A DNA stretch of 64,000 nucleotides from positions 124,001 to 188,000 of the forward strand of contig NZ_JGYU01000001.1 of NCBI RefSeq assembly GCF_000741135.1, read 5' to 3'. Under the pieces are notes generated by a model that had not been told where the DNA came from, searched no databases, and saw nothing but the letters and a program-made list of their open reading frames with translations. The position numbers and the translations under genes are program-made. The stretch comes from Bifidobacterium choerinum. GTDB taxonomy: Bacteria; Actinomycetota; Actinomycetes; Actinomycetales; Bifidobacteriaceae. Positions 50,329-59,270 of the stretch are shown piece by piece. How positions within the stretch are numbered: the first letter of the stretch is position 1; each line of letters opens with the position of its first letter.

Positions 50329-51459
50329 CTACTCGGCAGCCTGCTCAGCGGCCTCGCGGCGCTGCTCGTGGCGCCAGCGGATGCCGGCCTGGATGAACTC
50401 GTCGATGTCGCCGTCGAAGACGGCCTGCGTCTGCGAGGTCTCGTAGCCGGTGCGCAGGTCCTTGACCATCTGGTACGGGTGCAGCACGTAGGAACGCATC
50501 TGGTCGCCCCAGCTGGCCTTGATGTCGCCGGCGAGCTCCTTCTTCTTCTTGGCCTCCTCCTCGTGGCGCAGCACGAGCAGTCGGGACTGGAGCACGGCCA
50601 TCGCGGCGGCGCGGTTCTGGATCTGCGAGCGCTCGTCCTGCATCGTCACGACGATGCCGGTCGGCAGGTGGGTGATGCGCACGGCCGAGTAGGTCGTGTT
50701 CACGCCCTGGCCGCCGGGGCCGGACGCGCAGTAGGTGTCGACGCGGATCTCGCTGTCCGGCACGTCGATGTGGTCGGTCGCCTCGACGAGCGGCACGACC
50801 TCGACGGCCGCGAAGCTCGTCTGGCGGCGGCCCTGGTTGTCGAAGGGCGAGATGCGCACGAGGCGGTGCGTGCCGCCCTCGACGGACAGGCGTCCGTACG
50901 CGTAGGGCGCATCCACCTGGAACGTCGCCGACTTGATGCCGGCCTCCTCGGCGTAGGACGTGTCCATGACCTTCGCCTTGTAGCCGTTGCGTTCGGCCCA
51001 GCGCAGGTACATGCGCAGCAGCATCTGTGCGAAGTCGGCCGCGTCGACGCCGCCGGCGCCGGAGCGGATCGTCACGACGGCGGAACGCTCGTCGTATTCG
51101 CCGTCCATCAGCGTTTGGATCTCCATGTCCTCGAGGTCCTTCGTGATCGAGCCGATCTCGTTCTGCGCCTCGGCGAGCGTGTCGGCGTCGTCCTCCTCGC
51201 GACCGAGCTCGACGAGCGTCTCGATGTCGTCGATGCGCGAGGCCGCCGAGGACAGCCGCTTGATCTGCGACTGCACGGCGGAGAGCTTCGACGTCACCTG
51301 CTGCGCGTGCTCCGGGTCGTCCCACAGGCCCGGCTCGGCCGCCTCGACCTCGAGCTCCTGCTCCTGACGCTTGAGACGGTCGACGTCGAGCGCGAGCGCG
51401 ATCTCCTCGTATTTGGCGCGCGCGTCGGCGATCGCCTGGGAAAAATCAAATTCTGCCAT
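50329..51459 (-). CDS. prfB: Peptide chain release factor 2
   Basis: 376-residue class I release factor for UGA and UAA. Seen: [19 protein letters not shown], the stop-recognition SPF in [16 protein letters not shown], and the GGQ catalytic motif in [15 protein letters not shown]. There is no in-frame stop near codon 25, so the programmed frameshift of E. coli prfB is absent, as in other actinobacteria. The start ATG follows GAGGAGCATC. It lies immediately upstream of ftsE on the same strand, a common actinobacterial arrangement with prfB-ftsE-ftsX-smpB. Confidence 0.97.
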   Translation of the reverse strand: MAEFDFSQAIADARAKYEEIALALDVDRLKRQEQELEVEAAEPGLWDDPEHAQQVTSKLSAVQSQIKRLSSAASRIDDIETLVELGREEDDADTLAEAQNEIGSITKDLEDMEIQTLMDGEYDERSAVVTIRSGAGGVDAADFAQMLLRMYLRWAERNGYKAKVMDTSYAEEAGIKSATFQVDAPYAYGRLSVEGGTHRLVRISPFDNQGRRQTSFAAVEVVPLVEATDHIDVPDSEIRVDTYCASGPGGQGVNTTYSAVRITHLPTGIVVTMQDERSQIQNRAAAMAVLQSRLLVLRHEEEAKKKKELAGDIKASWGDQMRSYVLHPYQMVKDLRTGYETSQTQAVFDGDIDEFIQAGIRWRHEQRREAAEQAAE

Positions 51460-51646
51460 GATGCTCCTCAAAAAACTCTACAAAATCGTGGGTTCGGTAT
51501 CGTTCCGCGCGTCCAGCAGGCGCGCGAGGCGGGGTTCCGCGCTCCCCGCTCCGGTGTCGTCCGTCATCTCGTCGAACTGTCATCTCGTCCAACTGTTCGG
51601 GACGGACATGCATTCCCGGACGTCCATGTCACGGGAACATGGAGGT

Positions 51647-51781
51647 TCAAAGGCCGGACAGAACCATCGGGACGCACATCCCGACGACGATGGCCGCGAT
51701 GACGGCGACGGTGAGGATGCGGCGCAGGTCATGGCCGCCCTCGTCTCGACGTTCCGGTTCATGCTGGTTCTTGGCGCTCAC
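51647..51781 (-). CDS. Small single-pass membrane protein, 44 residues
   Basis: Starts at GTG and reads (M)SAKNQHEPERRDEGGHDLRR, then the helix ILTVAVIAAIVVGMCVPMVL and ends SGL. TACACT at 51796-51791 (minus) places the transcript start about two bases before the GTG, a near-leaderless start. The charged head plus single helix is a typical small membrane protein; no family recognised. It diverges from dapD and lies upstream of prfB (188 bp). The other frames here do not look like proteins. Confidence 0.5.
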   Translation of the reverse strand: MSAKNQHEPERRDEGGHDLRRILTVAVIAAIVVGMCVPMVLSGL

Positions 51782-51983
51782 AGGAACCACAGTGTAGCGC
51801 ACACCCAACCCGTGTTCGCGCCGGGCCGCATCCGCCCCGTGCCCATGCGTGCCCGCGCACGCCGCAGTGGCCCCACGGCGCATCCCCCGTTGTATCGTGG
51901 GAAGCGCGCGGCGCGCGTGGATGCGCCGTGGCAGCGCGGCCGGCACGACGCCGGCCGGCACCGTCTTCACTGAAGGAGCGCAC

Positions 51984-52973
51984 ATGACCGATGAACGCTG
52001 GGCATGGGGCTGGGGTCTCGCCAACGTCGACGCCGCCGGCAACACCCTCGACGTCTGGTATCCGAAACTTGAGATGGGCGAAGCGAAGCCGTCCGCACCG
52101 GCCGGCACGCACGGCTTCGGCACGCTCGTGCACGACGGCCCCGACGCGCGCGGCGTCAAGCGCGTGCCGGTGTTCACGGCCGCGAACATCGACGGGCCGA
52201 TCGCCGACGCCGCGGACGCCTACCTGCGCCTGCACCTGCTGAGCATGCGCATGGTCAGGCCGAACTCGATGAACCTCGACGGCATCTTCGGCGCGCTCAA
52301 CAACGTCGTGTGGACGAACTACGGCCCCTTCGCCGTCGAGGACTTCGCGCTGCGCCGCCTCGACGCCATGAACGCGAATGCCGGCGCCGGCATGCCGGGC
52401 ATGCACGCCGACGTCAACGTGCTGTCGGTCGACAAGTTCCCGCGCATGCTCGACTACGTCGTGCCCAGCGGCGTGCGCATCGGCGACGGCGACCGCGTGC
52501 GCCTCGGCGCCTATCTGAGCGAAGGCACGACGGTCATGCACGCCGGCTTCGTCAACTTCAACGCCGGCACGCTCGGCACCTGCATGATCGAGGGCCGCGT
52601 CTCGCAGGGCGTCGTCGTCGGCGACGGCTCCGACGTCGGCGGCGGCGCGTCGATCATGGGCACATTGTCCGGCGGCGGCAAGCTGCGCAACTCGATCGGC
52701 GAGCATTCGCTGCTCGGCGCGAACGCCGGCATCGGCATCTCGCTGGGCGACAACTGCGTCGTCGAGGCGGGCCTGTACGTGACGGCCGGCACGAAGATCG
52801 AGGTGTGGGACAAGGAGAAGGTGGCCGCGGGCGTCGCGCTCGACGTCGTCAAGGGCGCCGAGCTGAGCGGCAGGGACAACATCATGTTCATCCGCAACTC
52901 GCTGACCGGCGCCGTCCAGGCGCGTGCGCGCAAGGTCGGCATCGCGCTCAACGACGCGCTGCACAGGAACTGA
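51984..52973 (+). CDS. dapD: 2,3,4,5-tetrahydropyridine-2,6-dicarboxylate N-succinyltransferase
   Basis: 329-residue lysine/diaminopimelate enzyme of the actinobacterial DapD type. It starts MTDERWAWGWGLANVDAAGN and runs LGAYLSEGTTVMHAGFVNFN, GTCMIEGRVSQGVVVGDGSD and GGGASIMGTLSGGGK. The hexapeptide repeats form the left-handed beta-helix that binds succinyl-CoA. The length matches the long actinobacterial form. The start ATG follows GAAGGAGCGCAC; the longer frame is not DapD-like. It supplies meso-diaminopimelate or lysine for cell-wall and protein synthesis. It is followed immediately by the 26-bp inverted repeat. Confidence 0.95.
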   Translation: MTDERWAWGWGLANVDAAGNTLDVWYPKLEMGEAKPSAPAGTHGFGTLVHDGPDARGVKRVPVFTAANIDGPIADAADAYLRLHLLSMRMVRPNSMNLDGIFGALNNVVWTNYGPFAVEDFALRRLDAMNANAGAGMPGMHADVNVLSVDKFPRMLDYVVPSGVRIGDGDRVRLGAYLSEGTTVMHAGFVNFNAGTLGTCMIEGRVSQGVVVGDGSDVGGGASIMGTLSGGGKLRNSIGEHSLLGANAGIGISLGDNCVVEAGLYVTAGTKIEVWDKEKVAAGVALDVVKGAELSGRDNIMFIRNSLTGAVQARARKVGIALNDALHRN

Positions 52974-52977
52974 CGGA

Positions 52978-53071
52978 GGAAAATGCTCCTCCCCAGCGGG
53001 AATCGATTTCGCGAAACGGCGTCATCGTGCCGGTTCCGCGGACGTATTCCCGCTGGGGAGGAGCATTTTCC
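52978..53071. repeat. Element with perfect 26-bp inverted repeats between dapD and rlmH
   Basis: The arms 52978-53003 and 53046-53071 are exact complements. The outer end reads GGAAAATGCTCC and the inner part CCCAGCGGGAAT. They enclose 42 bases with no gene. The outer GGAGCATTTTC core is shared with the 36-bp arms at 20312-20456, as is a GCTG four bases away. It may be a MITE-like element or a very stable transcription terminator after dapD. No target duplication seen. Confidence 0.8.
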
Positions 53072-53086
53072 ATATAGGGGGAAGCC

Positions 53087-53566
53087 ATGAACATCGACAT
53101 CGTCTGCGTCGGCAAGGTCAAGGAACGCTATCTGCGCGACGCGATCGACGAATACCGCAAACGCCTGTCGCGCTTCGCGAAGGTCGACGTAATCGAGGTC
53201 GGCGACGAGAAGACGCCGGAGCACGCCTCCGACACGCTCAACGAGCAGATCAAGGCGAAGGAGGGCGAGCGCATCCTCCGGCATCTGCGCGACAACGCCT
53301 TCGTCGTCGCGCTCGCGATCGAGGGCAGGCAGCTGACGAGCGAGCGGCTCGCCGCGCAGATCGCGCAGTGGGGGCTGCACGGCGTCAGCCATCTGCAGTT
53401 CGTCATCGGCGGCTCGCTCGGCCTCGACCCGCGGGTCCTCAGACGTGCGGACATGCTGCTGAGCTTCTCGAAGATGACGTTCCCGCACCAGCTGATGCGC
53501 GTCATCCTGCTCGAGCAGGTCTACCGGGCCTTCAAGATCAACGCGCACGAGCCGTACCACAAATGA
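53087..53566 (+). CDS. rlmH: 23S rRNA (pseudouridine1915-N3)-methyltransferase RlmH
   Basis: 159 residues, SPOUT methyltransferase. Seen: [72 protein letters not shown] with the knot SAM site, and the end [20 protein letters not shown] followed by [13 protein letters not shown]. Full length and complete. The start ATG follows AGGGGGAAGCC. It lies 15 bp after the inverted-repeat element, and its stop is inside the next terminator hairpin. Confidence 0.97.
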   Translation: MNIDIVCVGKVKERYLRDAIDEYRKRLSRFAKVDVIEVGDEKTPEHASDTLNEQIKAKEGERILRHLRDNAFVVALAIEGRQLTSERLAAQIAQWGLHGVSHLQFVIGGSLGLDPRVLRRADMLLSFSKMTFPHQLMRVILLEQVYRAFKINAHEPYHK

Positions 53567-53607
53567 ACGTGCGGGGCGCGCCCATGGAGGGCACGCCCCG
53601 CACGTTC
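53565..53607. terminator. Bidirectional terminator between rlmH and gltA
   Basis: GAACGTGCGGGGCG (53565-53578), 15-nt loop, exact complement 53594-53607. It begins within the rlmH stop codon and lies 17 bases from the gltA stop on the other strand, so it can serve both converging genes. Confidence 0.8.
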
Positions 53608-53624
53608 GGACACGAACGGACGAC

Positions 53625-54920
53625 TCAGCCGCGTTCGTCCATCGGCACGTAGTCGCGCAGCACCTCGCCGGTGTAGACCTGACGTGGACGGCCGATCTTC
53701 GTCATCGGGTCGGCGAGCATCTCGCGGTACTGGGCGATCCATCCGGGGATGCGGCCCAGCGCGAACAGCGGCGTGAACATCGATGGGCCGAAGCCGATCG
53801 CGCGGTAGATCAGGCCGGTGTAGAAATCGACGTTCGGATAGAGGTGGCGCGAGACGAAGTAGTCGTCGTTGAGCGCGATCTCCTCGAGCTTGAGCGCCAC
53901 GTCGAAGAGCTCCTCGTCGCCCGGCAGCAGTCTGAGCGTCGCCGTCTGCTCCATGATCCGCTCCAGATAGTGCTTCGCGATCGCCGCGCGCGGGTCGTAG
54001 GACTTATAGACGCGATGGCCGAGACCCGAGATGCGTTCGCCGTCGCGCTTGGCGCGGTCGACGAACTCGCGCACGCTCATGCCCGAGTCGCGGATCTTCA
54101 TCAGCTGGTGCAGCACCGCCTCGTTCGCGCCGCCGTGCAGCGGCCCGGACAATGCGTTGATGCCGGCCGCGACCGCCGAATACAGGTTCGCGTGCGCCGA
54201 GCCGGCGATACGCACGACCGACGTCGAGCAGTTCTGTTCGTGGTCGGCGTGGATGATGAGCAGACGGCCGAGCGCGTGCACGTAGAGCGGGTCGGATTCG
54301 AACTGCTCATACGGCACGGCGAAGCACATGCGGATGAAATCGTCGACGTAGCCGCGCGCATAGTCCGGGTAGAGCATCGGCTCGTCACGCCGGCGGCGCA
54401 GGATGTAGCTGACAATCGTGCGCGCCTTCGCCATGATGATCGTCGCCGCCTCGTCGAGCTGCTCGGGATCGCCGATGTCGGTCGTCTCCGGATTGAAGGC
54501 GGCGAGCGCGTTGACGGCGGACGCCATGACGCTCATCGGCTGCGCCTCGCGCGGGAACGAGCCCATGAAGGTGCGGAAATCCTCGCCGACCATCGTGTGG
54601 TGGTTGATGTCGTCGACGAACTTCTCGTACTGCGCGCGCGTCGGCAGCTCGCCGTGACGCAGCAGCCACGAGACCTCGAGGAAGTCGGAGCGTTCGCACA
54701 GCTGCTCGATCGGGTAGCCGCGGTAGCGCAGAATCGAATGCTCGCCGTCGATGTAGGTGATCTTCGACTCGCACTGCGCCGTCGTCAGGAATCCCGGATC
54801 GAGCGAAACCCATTTGTCATTGCGCAGCGAGGACATGACGATGCCGTCGGGTCCCGCGCTCGCCTTCACGACCGGCAATTCGAACTGGTTGGACTCCACA
54901 TGCAACTGCGCTACGCCCAT
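53625..54920 (-). CDS. gltA: Citrate synthase
   Basis: 431 residues. Seen: YIDGEHSILRYRGYPIEQL, HADHEQNCSTSVVRIAGS (first catalytic His region), GPLHGGANEAVLHQLMKI, ISGLGHRVYKSYDPRA and DFYTGLIYRAIGFGPSMFTP (the catalytic Asp precedes FYTG). Condenses acetyl-CoA and oxaloacetate to citrate. Bifidobacteria lack a full TCA cycle, so this probably feeds 2-oxoglutarate and glutamate synthesis (general knowledge). The start ATG follows AGAGGAGGCGGC. It is converging with rlmH and downstream of map on the same strand with two hairpins between. Confidence 0.96.
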   Translation of the reverse strand: MGVAQLHVESNQFELPVVKASAGPDGIVMSSLRNDKWVSLDPGFLTTAQCESKITYIDGEHSILRYRGYPIEQLCERSDFLEVSWLLRHGELPTRAQYEKFVDDINHHTMVGEDFRTFMGSFPREAQPMSVMASAVNALAAFNPETTDIGDPEQLDEAATIIMAKARTIVSYILRRRRDEPMLYPDYARGYVDDFIRMCFAVPYEQFESDPLYVHALGRLLIIHADHEQNCSTSVVRIAGSAHANLYSAVAAGINALSGPLHGGANEAVLHQLMKIRDSGMSVREFVDRAKRDGERISGLGHRVYKSYDPRAAIAKHYLERIMEQTATLRLLPGDEELFDVALKLEEIALNDDYFVSRHLYPNVDFYTGLIYRAIGFGPSMFTPLFALGRIPGWIAQYREMLADPMTKIGRPRQVYTGEVLRDYVPMDERG

Positions 54921-55031
54921 GCCGCCTCCTCTGTGTCTGACGCTGCTTCCTTCCGCCCGTGGCGTGCGCACCGCCGGCAAAGGCTCCATGCGCGCGGCTC
55001 CGGGCACTGCCGACCACTATAGGGTATCCGT

Positions 55032-55116
55032 ATTTCGCGGGCGCCGCGCCGTCTCAAAACGGGTGTCGCGGCGCCCGTGAAATGCACGGGCCCCGCGCAT
55101 CGGATGCGCGGGGCCC
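55032..55116. terminator. Two adjacent hairpins between map and gltA
   Basis: Hairpin 1: GGGCCCCGCGCAT (55088-55100), loop CGG, complement 55104-55116. Hairpin 2: TTTCGCGGGCGCCGCG-type arm near 55033-55048 with its near-complement at about 55067-55083 (two mismatches). They lie 29 bases beyond the map stop codon and upstream of the gltA leader. Confidence 0.7.
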
Positions 55117-55144
55117 CTGTCCGTCGATGGGCGCCGGTGGCCGA

Positions 55145-55951
55145 TCAGCCCTTGAATTCGGCCGAGATCGGGTCGCCTTCACGCTGCGTGAGCACGATCG
55201 GACCGCCTTCGGTGATCGCGATCGTGTGCTCGCTGTGCGCGCCGCGCGAGCCGTCCTCGCTGCGCAGCGTCCAGCCGTCCTTCGGATCCTGGTAGATCTC
55301 GTCGGTCGTCTTGAGGAACCACGGTTCGATCGCGATGACGAGGCCCGGACGCAGCTTGTAGCCGTGATGCGCCTTGCCGTCGTTGGGCACATGCGGGTCG
55401 CCGTGCATGATGTGGCCGACGCCGTGGCCGCCGAACTCGAGGTTGATCGGGTATCCGTAGGCGCGCGCGACGTCGCCGACGGCGTGCGAGATGTCACCGA
55501 GGCGGTTGCCCGGCTGCGCGGCGGCGATGCCGGCGGCGAGCGCCTCCTGCGTGCACTTGATCAGGCGCAGGTCCTCGGGGTCCTTGTCCTTGCCGACGAC
55601 GAAGCTCACGGCGGAGTCGGCGACCCAGCCGTCGACGCTGATCGCGAGGTCGAGGCTGACGAGGTCGCCGTCCTTGAGGTCGTAGTCGTAGGGCACGCCG
55701 TGCAGCACGGCGTCGTTGACGGACACGCAGATGTAGTGCGCGAACGGGCCGGTGCCGAAGTCCGGCGCGTAGTCGACGTAGCAGGATTCCGCGCCCTTGC
55801 GGTCGACGATGCGCTGATGCACGAATTCGTCGATCTCGAGCAGGTTCGTGCCGACCTTCGTGCGTTCCTGCAGGTCATGCAGGATGCCGCCGACGAAGCG
55901 GCCCGCCGGCTTCATCGCTTCGATTTCCGAATGGGTCTTGAGTTCGATCAT
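55145..55951 (-). CDS. map: Methionine aminopeptidase type I
   Basis: 268 residues. Removes the N-terminal Met from nascent proteins. Seen: ICVSVNDAVLHGVP (substrate His in HGVP), VSLDLAISVDGWVADSAVSF (the two Asp metal ligands), FGGHGVGHIMHGDPHVPN (His ligand) and VIAIEPWF (Glu). The last Glu is in AHSEHTIAITEGG. All five metal ligands are present. No N-terminal zinc-finger extension. The start ATG follows AAAAGGTGGTAG. It lies upstream of gltA on the same strand with its own terminators. Confidence 0.96.
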   Translation of the reverse strand: MIELKTHSEIEAMKPAGRFVGGILHDLQERTKVGTNLLEIDEFVHQRIVDRKGAESCYVDYAPDFGTGPFAHYICVSVNDAVLHGVPYDYDLKDGDLVSLDLAISVDGWVADSAVSFVVGKDKDPEDLRLIKCTQEALAAGIAAAQPGNRLGDISHAVGDVARAYGYPINLEFGGHGVGHIMHGDPHVPNDGKAHHGYKLRPGLVIAIEPWFLKTTDEIYQDPKDGWTLRSEDGSRGAHSEHTIAITEGGPIVLTQREGDPISAEFKG

Positions 55952-56055
55952 GGAGTTTCTACCACCTTTTGTCACGCTTGCCGATCATTGCAGCGACTGC
56001 CCTGTCACTCTATCCCCCACAGCTTACATTGGGCGCTCAGGCGGCGGATATGGCG

Positions 56056-56088
56056 CAGGCCGACCCCGCGCGATGCGGGACCGGCCTG
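56056..56088. terminator. Hairpin downstream of the DUF308 gene
   Basis: CAGGCCGACCCCGC (56056-56069) pairs with GCGGGACCGGCCTG (56075-56088) with two mismatches. It starts 26 bases beyond the stop on the minus strand. Confidence 0.6.
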
Positions 56089-56113
56089 TGAAGGATGCGT
56101 CAGGCCATATGGC

Positions 56114-56725
56114 TCAGTTCTGCTTCGGCACGCGTCCGAAGGTGAAGGCGCGCACGATCGCGACGATGCCCATGACGATCATCGCGCAGCCGCCGAAGAT
56201 GATGAGCGCGACGGTCGAGGCGGCCGGCATGCACAGGATCGCGAATCCGGCGATGATCGAGATGATCGCGTAGGCGATCGCCCAGCCGGAGCTCGGCATC
56301 GACCATGATTCGGCGAGCGCCATGACGCCTTCCAGGATCCAGCAGATGCCGACGATGAGCGTGAACATGATCGCGAGCGTCGCCGTCGAGAACGCCGTGT
56401 AGCGCAGTGTGACGAGGCCGCCGATGATCAGGATGATGCCGATGAGGATGCCGAGCACGCGCCATCCGGCCGGCAGGCCGACTTCGACGATCGAGCTGAC
56501 GATGCGCACGATGCCGGAGATCAGGAAGTAGATGCCGAGCATGATGCAGGCGACGACGAGCGTCTTGCCCGGCCACACGAGCAGGCAGATGCCGAGCGCG
56601 AGCGCGGCGAGGCCGATGACGGCGTAGGCGATGCGCACGGCGTTCTTCGCGCCGGTCGGCAGCGACTGCTCGACGAGCCTGAACGGGCTCCAGTTGCCGT
56701 TCGGCGAATCATTGACGTTGGACAT
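56114..56725 (-). CDS. HdeD / DUF308 family membrane protein
   Basis: 203 residues. Six hydrophobic helices: IAYAVIGLAALALGICLLVW, VVACIMLGIYFLISGIVRIV, LGILIGIILIIGGLVTL, then LAIMFTLIVGICWILEGVMA, AIAYAIISIIAGFAILCM and VALIIFGGCAMIVMGIVAIV. The repeated two-helix blocks with an intermediate WPG are typical of DUF308/HdeD proteins. HdeD helps acid resistance in E. coli; the function in actinobacteria is not settled. The start ATG follows GAAAGGAGTCACC. It stands alone between map and pepO. Confidence 0.85.
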   Translation of the reverse strand: MSNVNDSPNGNWSPFRLVEQSLPTGAKNAVRIAYAVIGLAALALGICLLVWPGKTLVVACIMLGIYFLISGIVRIVSSIVEVGLPAGWRVLGILIGIILIIGGLVTLRYTAFSTATLAIMFTLIVGICWILEGVMALAESWSMPSSGWAIAYAIISIIAGFAILCMPAASTVALIIFGGCAMIVMGIVAIVRAFTFGRVPKQN

Positions 56726-57059
56726 GGTGACTCCTTTCTTCCCGTCGCGGCCCATGCATATCGCGCCTTCGGGCGCCGCACATTCGGGGTTCCGCGACCA
56801 CATGGTTCCGACCGCGGTTCCGCCCGCGGCCATGTCTCCAGTGTGCCCCATGCGTCGTCCCGCCGTCGCGTTTTCGCGATTGTTTCCCTTGTCGCGTAGT
56901 CGGCGGCGAAATCGGTCCGGATGTGGCCGGCGCGCCGCGGACCCCGCCGAGGCACCCGCATGCAGGGCCGTTCCGGACTTCCGGCATCCGCCGCGCCGGG
57001 CCGGGTCCGCCGTCCGCCGTCCCTCCGGCGTTGTCAGAAAAGCTCTATAGTGTGGAATC
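56726..57059. other. Divergent promoter region between DUF308 and pepO genes
   Basis: No gene. It contains the pepO promoter at its right end; I see no repeat or structured element in the rest. Confidence 0.6.
57046..57051 (+). promoter_or_regulatory. -10 box giving a leaderless pepO transcript
   Basis: TATAGT, 8 nt before the ATG at 57060, no Shine-Dalgarno sequence. Confidence 0.5.
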
Positions 57060-59147
57060 ATGAGCAACAGCTATCAATCCCACCGGCCCGGTCGATCCGG
57101 CATCGATCCGGCCGCGTTCTCCTCCGTGATCCGCCCCGCCGACGACCTGTTCCGCTACGTCAACGGCCCGTGGATCGACACCTACGCGCTTCCCGACGAC
57201 CGTTCCCGCTACGGCTCCTTCGACCGCCTCGCCGAGAACGCCGAATCCCAGATCCGCGACATCCTCGAGTCCGACGGCGACGAGGCCGCCGTCTCGAAGG
57301 CGATCTACCGTTCCTTCCTCGACGTCGACGCCGTCGAGAAGGCCGGCGCCGAGCCGATCCGCCCCGACCTCGACCGCATCGACGCCGTGCAGTCGAAGGC
57401 CGAGCTGACCGCGCTGCTCGGCGAGCTGAGCCCCTACGGCGGCCCCGACCTGTTCGGCTTCGACATCTTCGGCGACTTCAACGACCCCGACCACGACATC
57501 ATGCATATGAGCCAGGGCGGTCTGGGCCTTCCCGACGAGGCCTACTACCGCGAGGACCACTACGCGCCGATCCGCGACGCCTACGTGACGATGGTCGCCC
57601 GCCAGCTGCGCAACGCCGGTTACGACGACGCGCAGGCGCAGGCCGAGCGTCTGCTCGACGTCGAGAGGACGATCGCCTCCCACCATTGGACGAACGTCGA
57701 GACGCGCGACTCGCAGAAGACGAACAACCCGACCGACTTCGCCGCGCTGTCGTCGATGCTCGCCGCGTTCGACGTCGAGGCGTGGGCGAAGGCGATGCAG
57801 ACGTCGTACGACCGTTCGAAGACGGCGCGCAGCTACCCGGTCGACGTGCTCGGCGCGCTCGCGCACGTCAACGTCATGGAACCGTCGTTCTTCACCGGAC
57901 TCAACACGTTCTGGGCGGACGCCGACCTCGAGGACCTCAGGCTGTGGGCGCGCGTCCACGTCATCGTCGGCCGCGCGAGCATGCTATCGAGCGCCTTCGA
58001 CACGGCGAACTTCGACTTCTACGGCAGGACGCTCTCCGGCGCCAAGGAGCAGCGCGCGCGCTGGAAGCGCGGCGTCTCGCTCGTCAACGGCGTCTGCGGC
58101 GAGGACGTCGGCCGCGTCTACGTGCGCGAGCACTTCCCCGAATCCTCGAAGACGCGCATGGAGCAGCTCGTGCGCAACCTGACCGAGGCCTACCACGTCT
58201 CGATCCTGAACAGCGACTGGCTCGGCGACGAGACGAAGCGCAAGGCGCTCGACAAGCTCGACCATTTCGAGGCGAAGATCGGCTATACGAACCATTGGCG
58301 CGACTACACGGCGCTCGACGTCGACATGTCGGCCGACCTGATGGACAACATGCGCGCCGCCTCGGTCTACGAGTTCGGCTACCAGATGGCCAAGTGCGGC
58401 AAGCCGGTGGACAAGGACGAATGGCTGATGAACCCGCAGACGGTCAACGCCTACTATGAGCCGACGCTCAACATCATCGTGTTCCCGGCCGCGATCCTGC
58501 AGCCGCCGTTCTTCGACCCGGACGCCGAGGACGCGGTCAACTACGGCGGCATCGGCTCGGTCATCGGCCACGAGATTGGCCACGGCTTCGACGACCAGGG
58601 CGCGCAGTTCAACGGCGAGGGCAAGCTCGAGGACTGGTGGACCGCCGAGGACAAGGCGCGCTTCCAGCAGCTGACGAAGGCGCTGATCCACCAGTACGAC
58701 CAGTTCGTGCCGACGCAGCTGCAGGAGAAGTACGGCGACGATCCGGACAAGGCGCCTCACGTCAACGGCGCGTTGACGATCGGCGAGAACATCGGCGACC
58801 TGTCCGGCGTCAACATCGCGCTCAAGGCCTACGCGTTCTCGCTCGACGAGGCGCAGGGCAAGCCGATCGACGGCGACCCGAACGCGGTCGAGGCCGCGCT
58901 CGACACGGCGCCGACGCTCGACGGCTTCACCGGCCTGCAGCGCTTCTTCCTTGGCTATGCGCTGATCTGGCGCACGAAGAACCGCGACGAGCTCGCCGAA
59001 CAGTACCTGCAGATCGACCCGCATTCGCCGGCCGAATGCCGCACGAACGGCATCGCGCGCAATGTCGACCTGTTCTACAAGGCCTTCGGCGTCACGCCGG
59101 ACGACCGCATGTGGCTCAAGCCCGAGGAGCGCGTCCACATCTGGTGA
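57060..59147 (+). CDS. pepO: M13-family zinc endopeptidase (PepO)
   Basis: 695 residues, neprilysin-like metallopeptidase. No signal peptide, so it is cytoplasmic, as for PepO of lactic acid bacteria. Seen: DDLFRYVNGPWIDTYALPDD, the zinc site VIGHEIGHGFDDQGAQFN (HExxH: HEIGH near residue 503), the third ligand in ENIGDLSGVNIALKAY, and the substrate NAYY (VNAYYEPTLNIIVFPAAILQ). The C-terminal CRTNGIARNVDLFYKAF resembles the family (CRxxxxxxNxxxFxxxF). It cuts oligopeptides from protein uptake or turnover. Starts from a leaderless promoter and ends in a strong terminator. Confidence 0.96.
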   Translation: MSNSYQSHRPGRSGIDPAAFSSVIRPADDLFRYVNGPWIDTYALPDDRSRYGSFDRLAENAESQIRDILESDGDEAAVSKAIYRSFLDVDAVEKAGAEPIRPDLDRIDAVQSKAELTALLGELSPYGGPDLFGFDIFGDFNDPDHDIMHMSQGGLGLPDEAYYREDHYAPIRDAYVTMVARQLRNAGYDDAQAQAERLLDVERTIASHHWTNVETRDSQKTNNPTDFAALSSMLAAFDVEAWAKAMQTSYDRSKTARSYPVDVLGALAHVNVMEPSFFTGLNTFWADADLEDLRLWARVHVIVGRASMLSSAFDTANFDFYGRTLSGAKEQRARWKRGVSLVNGVCGEDVGRVYVREHFPESSKTRMEQLVRNLTEAYHVSILNSDWLGDETKRKALDKLDHFEAKIGYTNHWRDYTALDVDMSADLMDNMRAASVYEFGYQMAKCGKPVDKDEWLMNPQTVNAYYEPTLNIIVFPAAILQPPFFDPDAEDAVNYGGIGSVIGHEIGHGFDDQGAQFNGEGKLEDWWTAEDKARFQQLTKALIHQYDQFVPTQLQEKYGDDPDKAPHVNGALTIGENIGDLSGVNIALKAYAFSLDEAQGKPIDGDPNAVEAALDTAPTLDGFTGLQRFFLGYALIWRTKNRDELAEQYLQIDPHSPAECRTNGIARNVDLFYKAFGVTPDDRMWLKPEERVHIW

Positions 59148-59180
59148 CACGCTCCGGCTTGATACGCCGGATATGACGGT

Positions 59181-59227
59181 GGGGAGTGCGCGGTTCAGTT
59201 CTGGACTGAACCGCGCACTCCCCTTTT
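59181..59227 (+). terminator. 18-bp hairpin terminator after pepO
   Basis: GGGGAGTGCGCGGTTCAG (59181-59198), 7-nt loop, exact complement 59206-59223, then TTTT. It may also serve ssb on the other strand. Confidence 0.85.
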
Positions 59228-59270
59228 CGTCGCGTCGTCGTGTCGCCGTGTCGCCGGCGTCCGCCGCCCG

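Noticed and set aside
50329-51459. Programmed frameshift in prfB
   Set aside because: The frame is open throughout with no internal UGA near codon 25.
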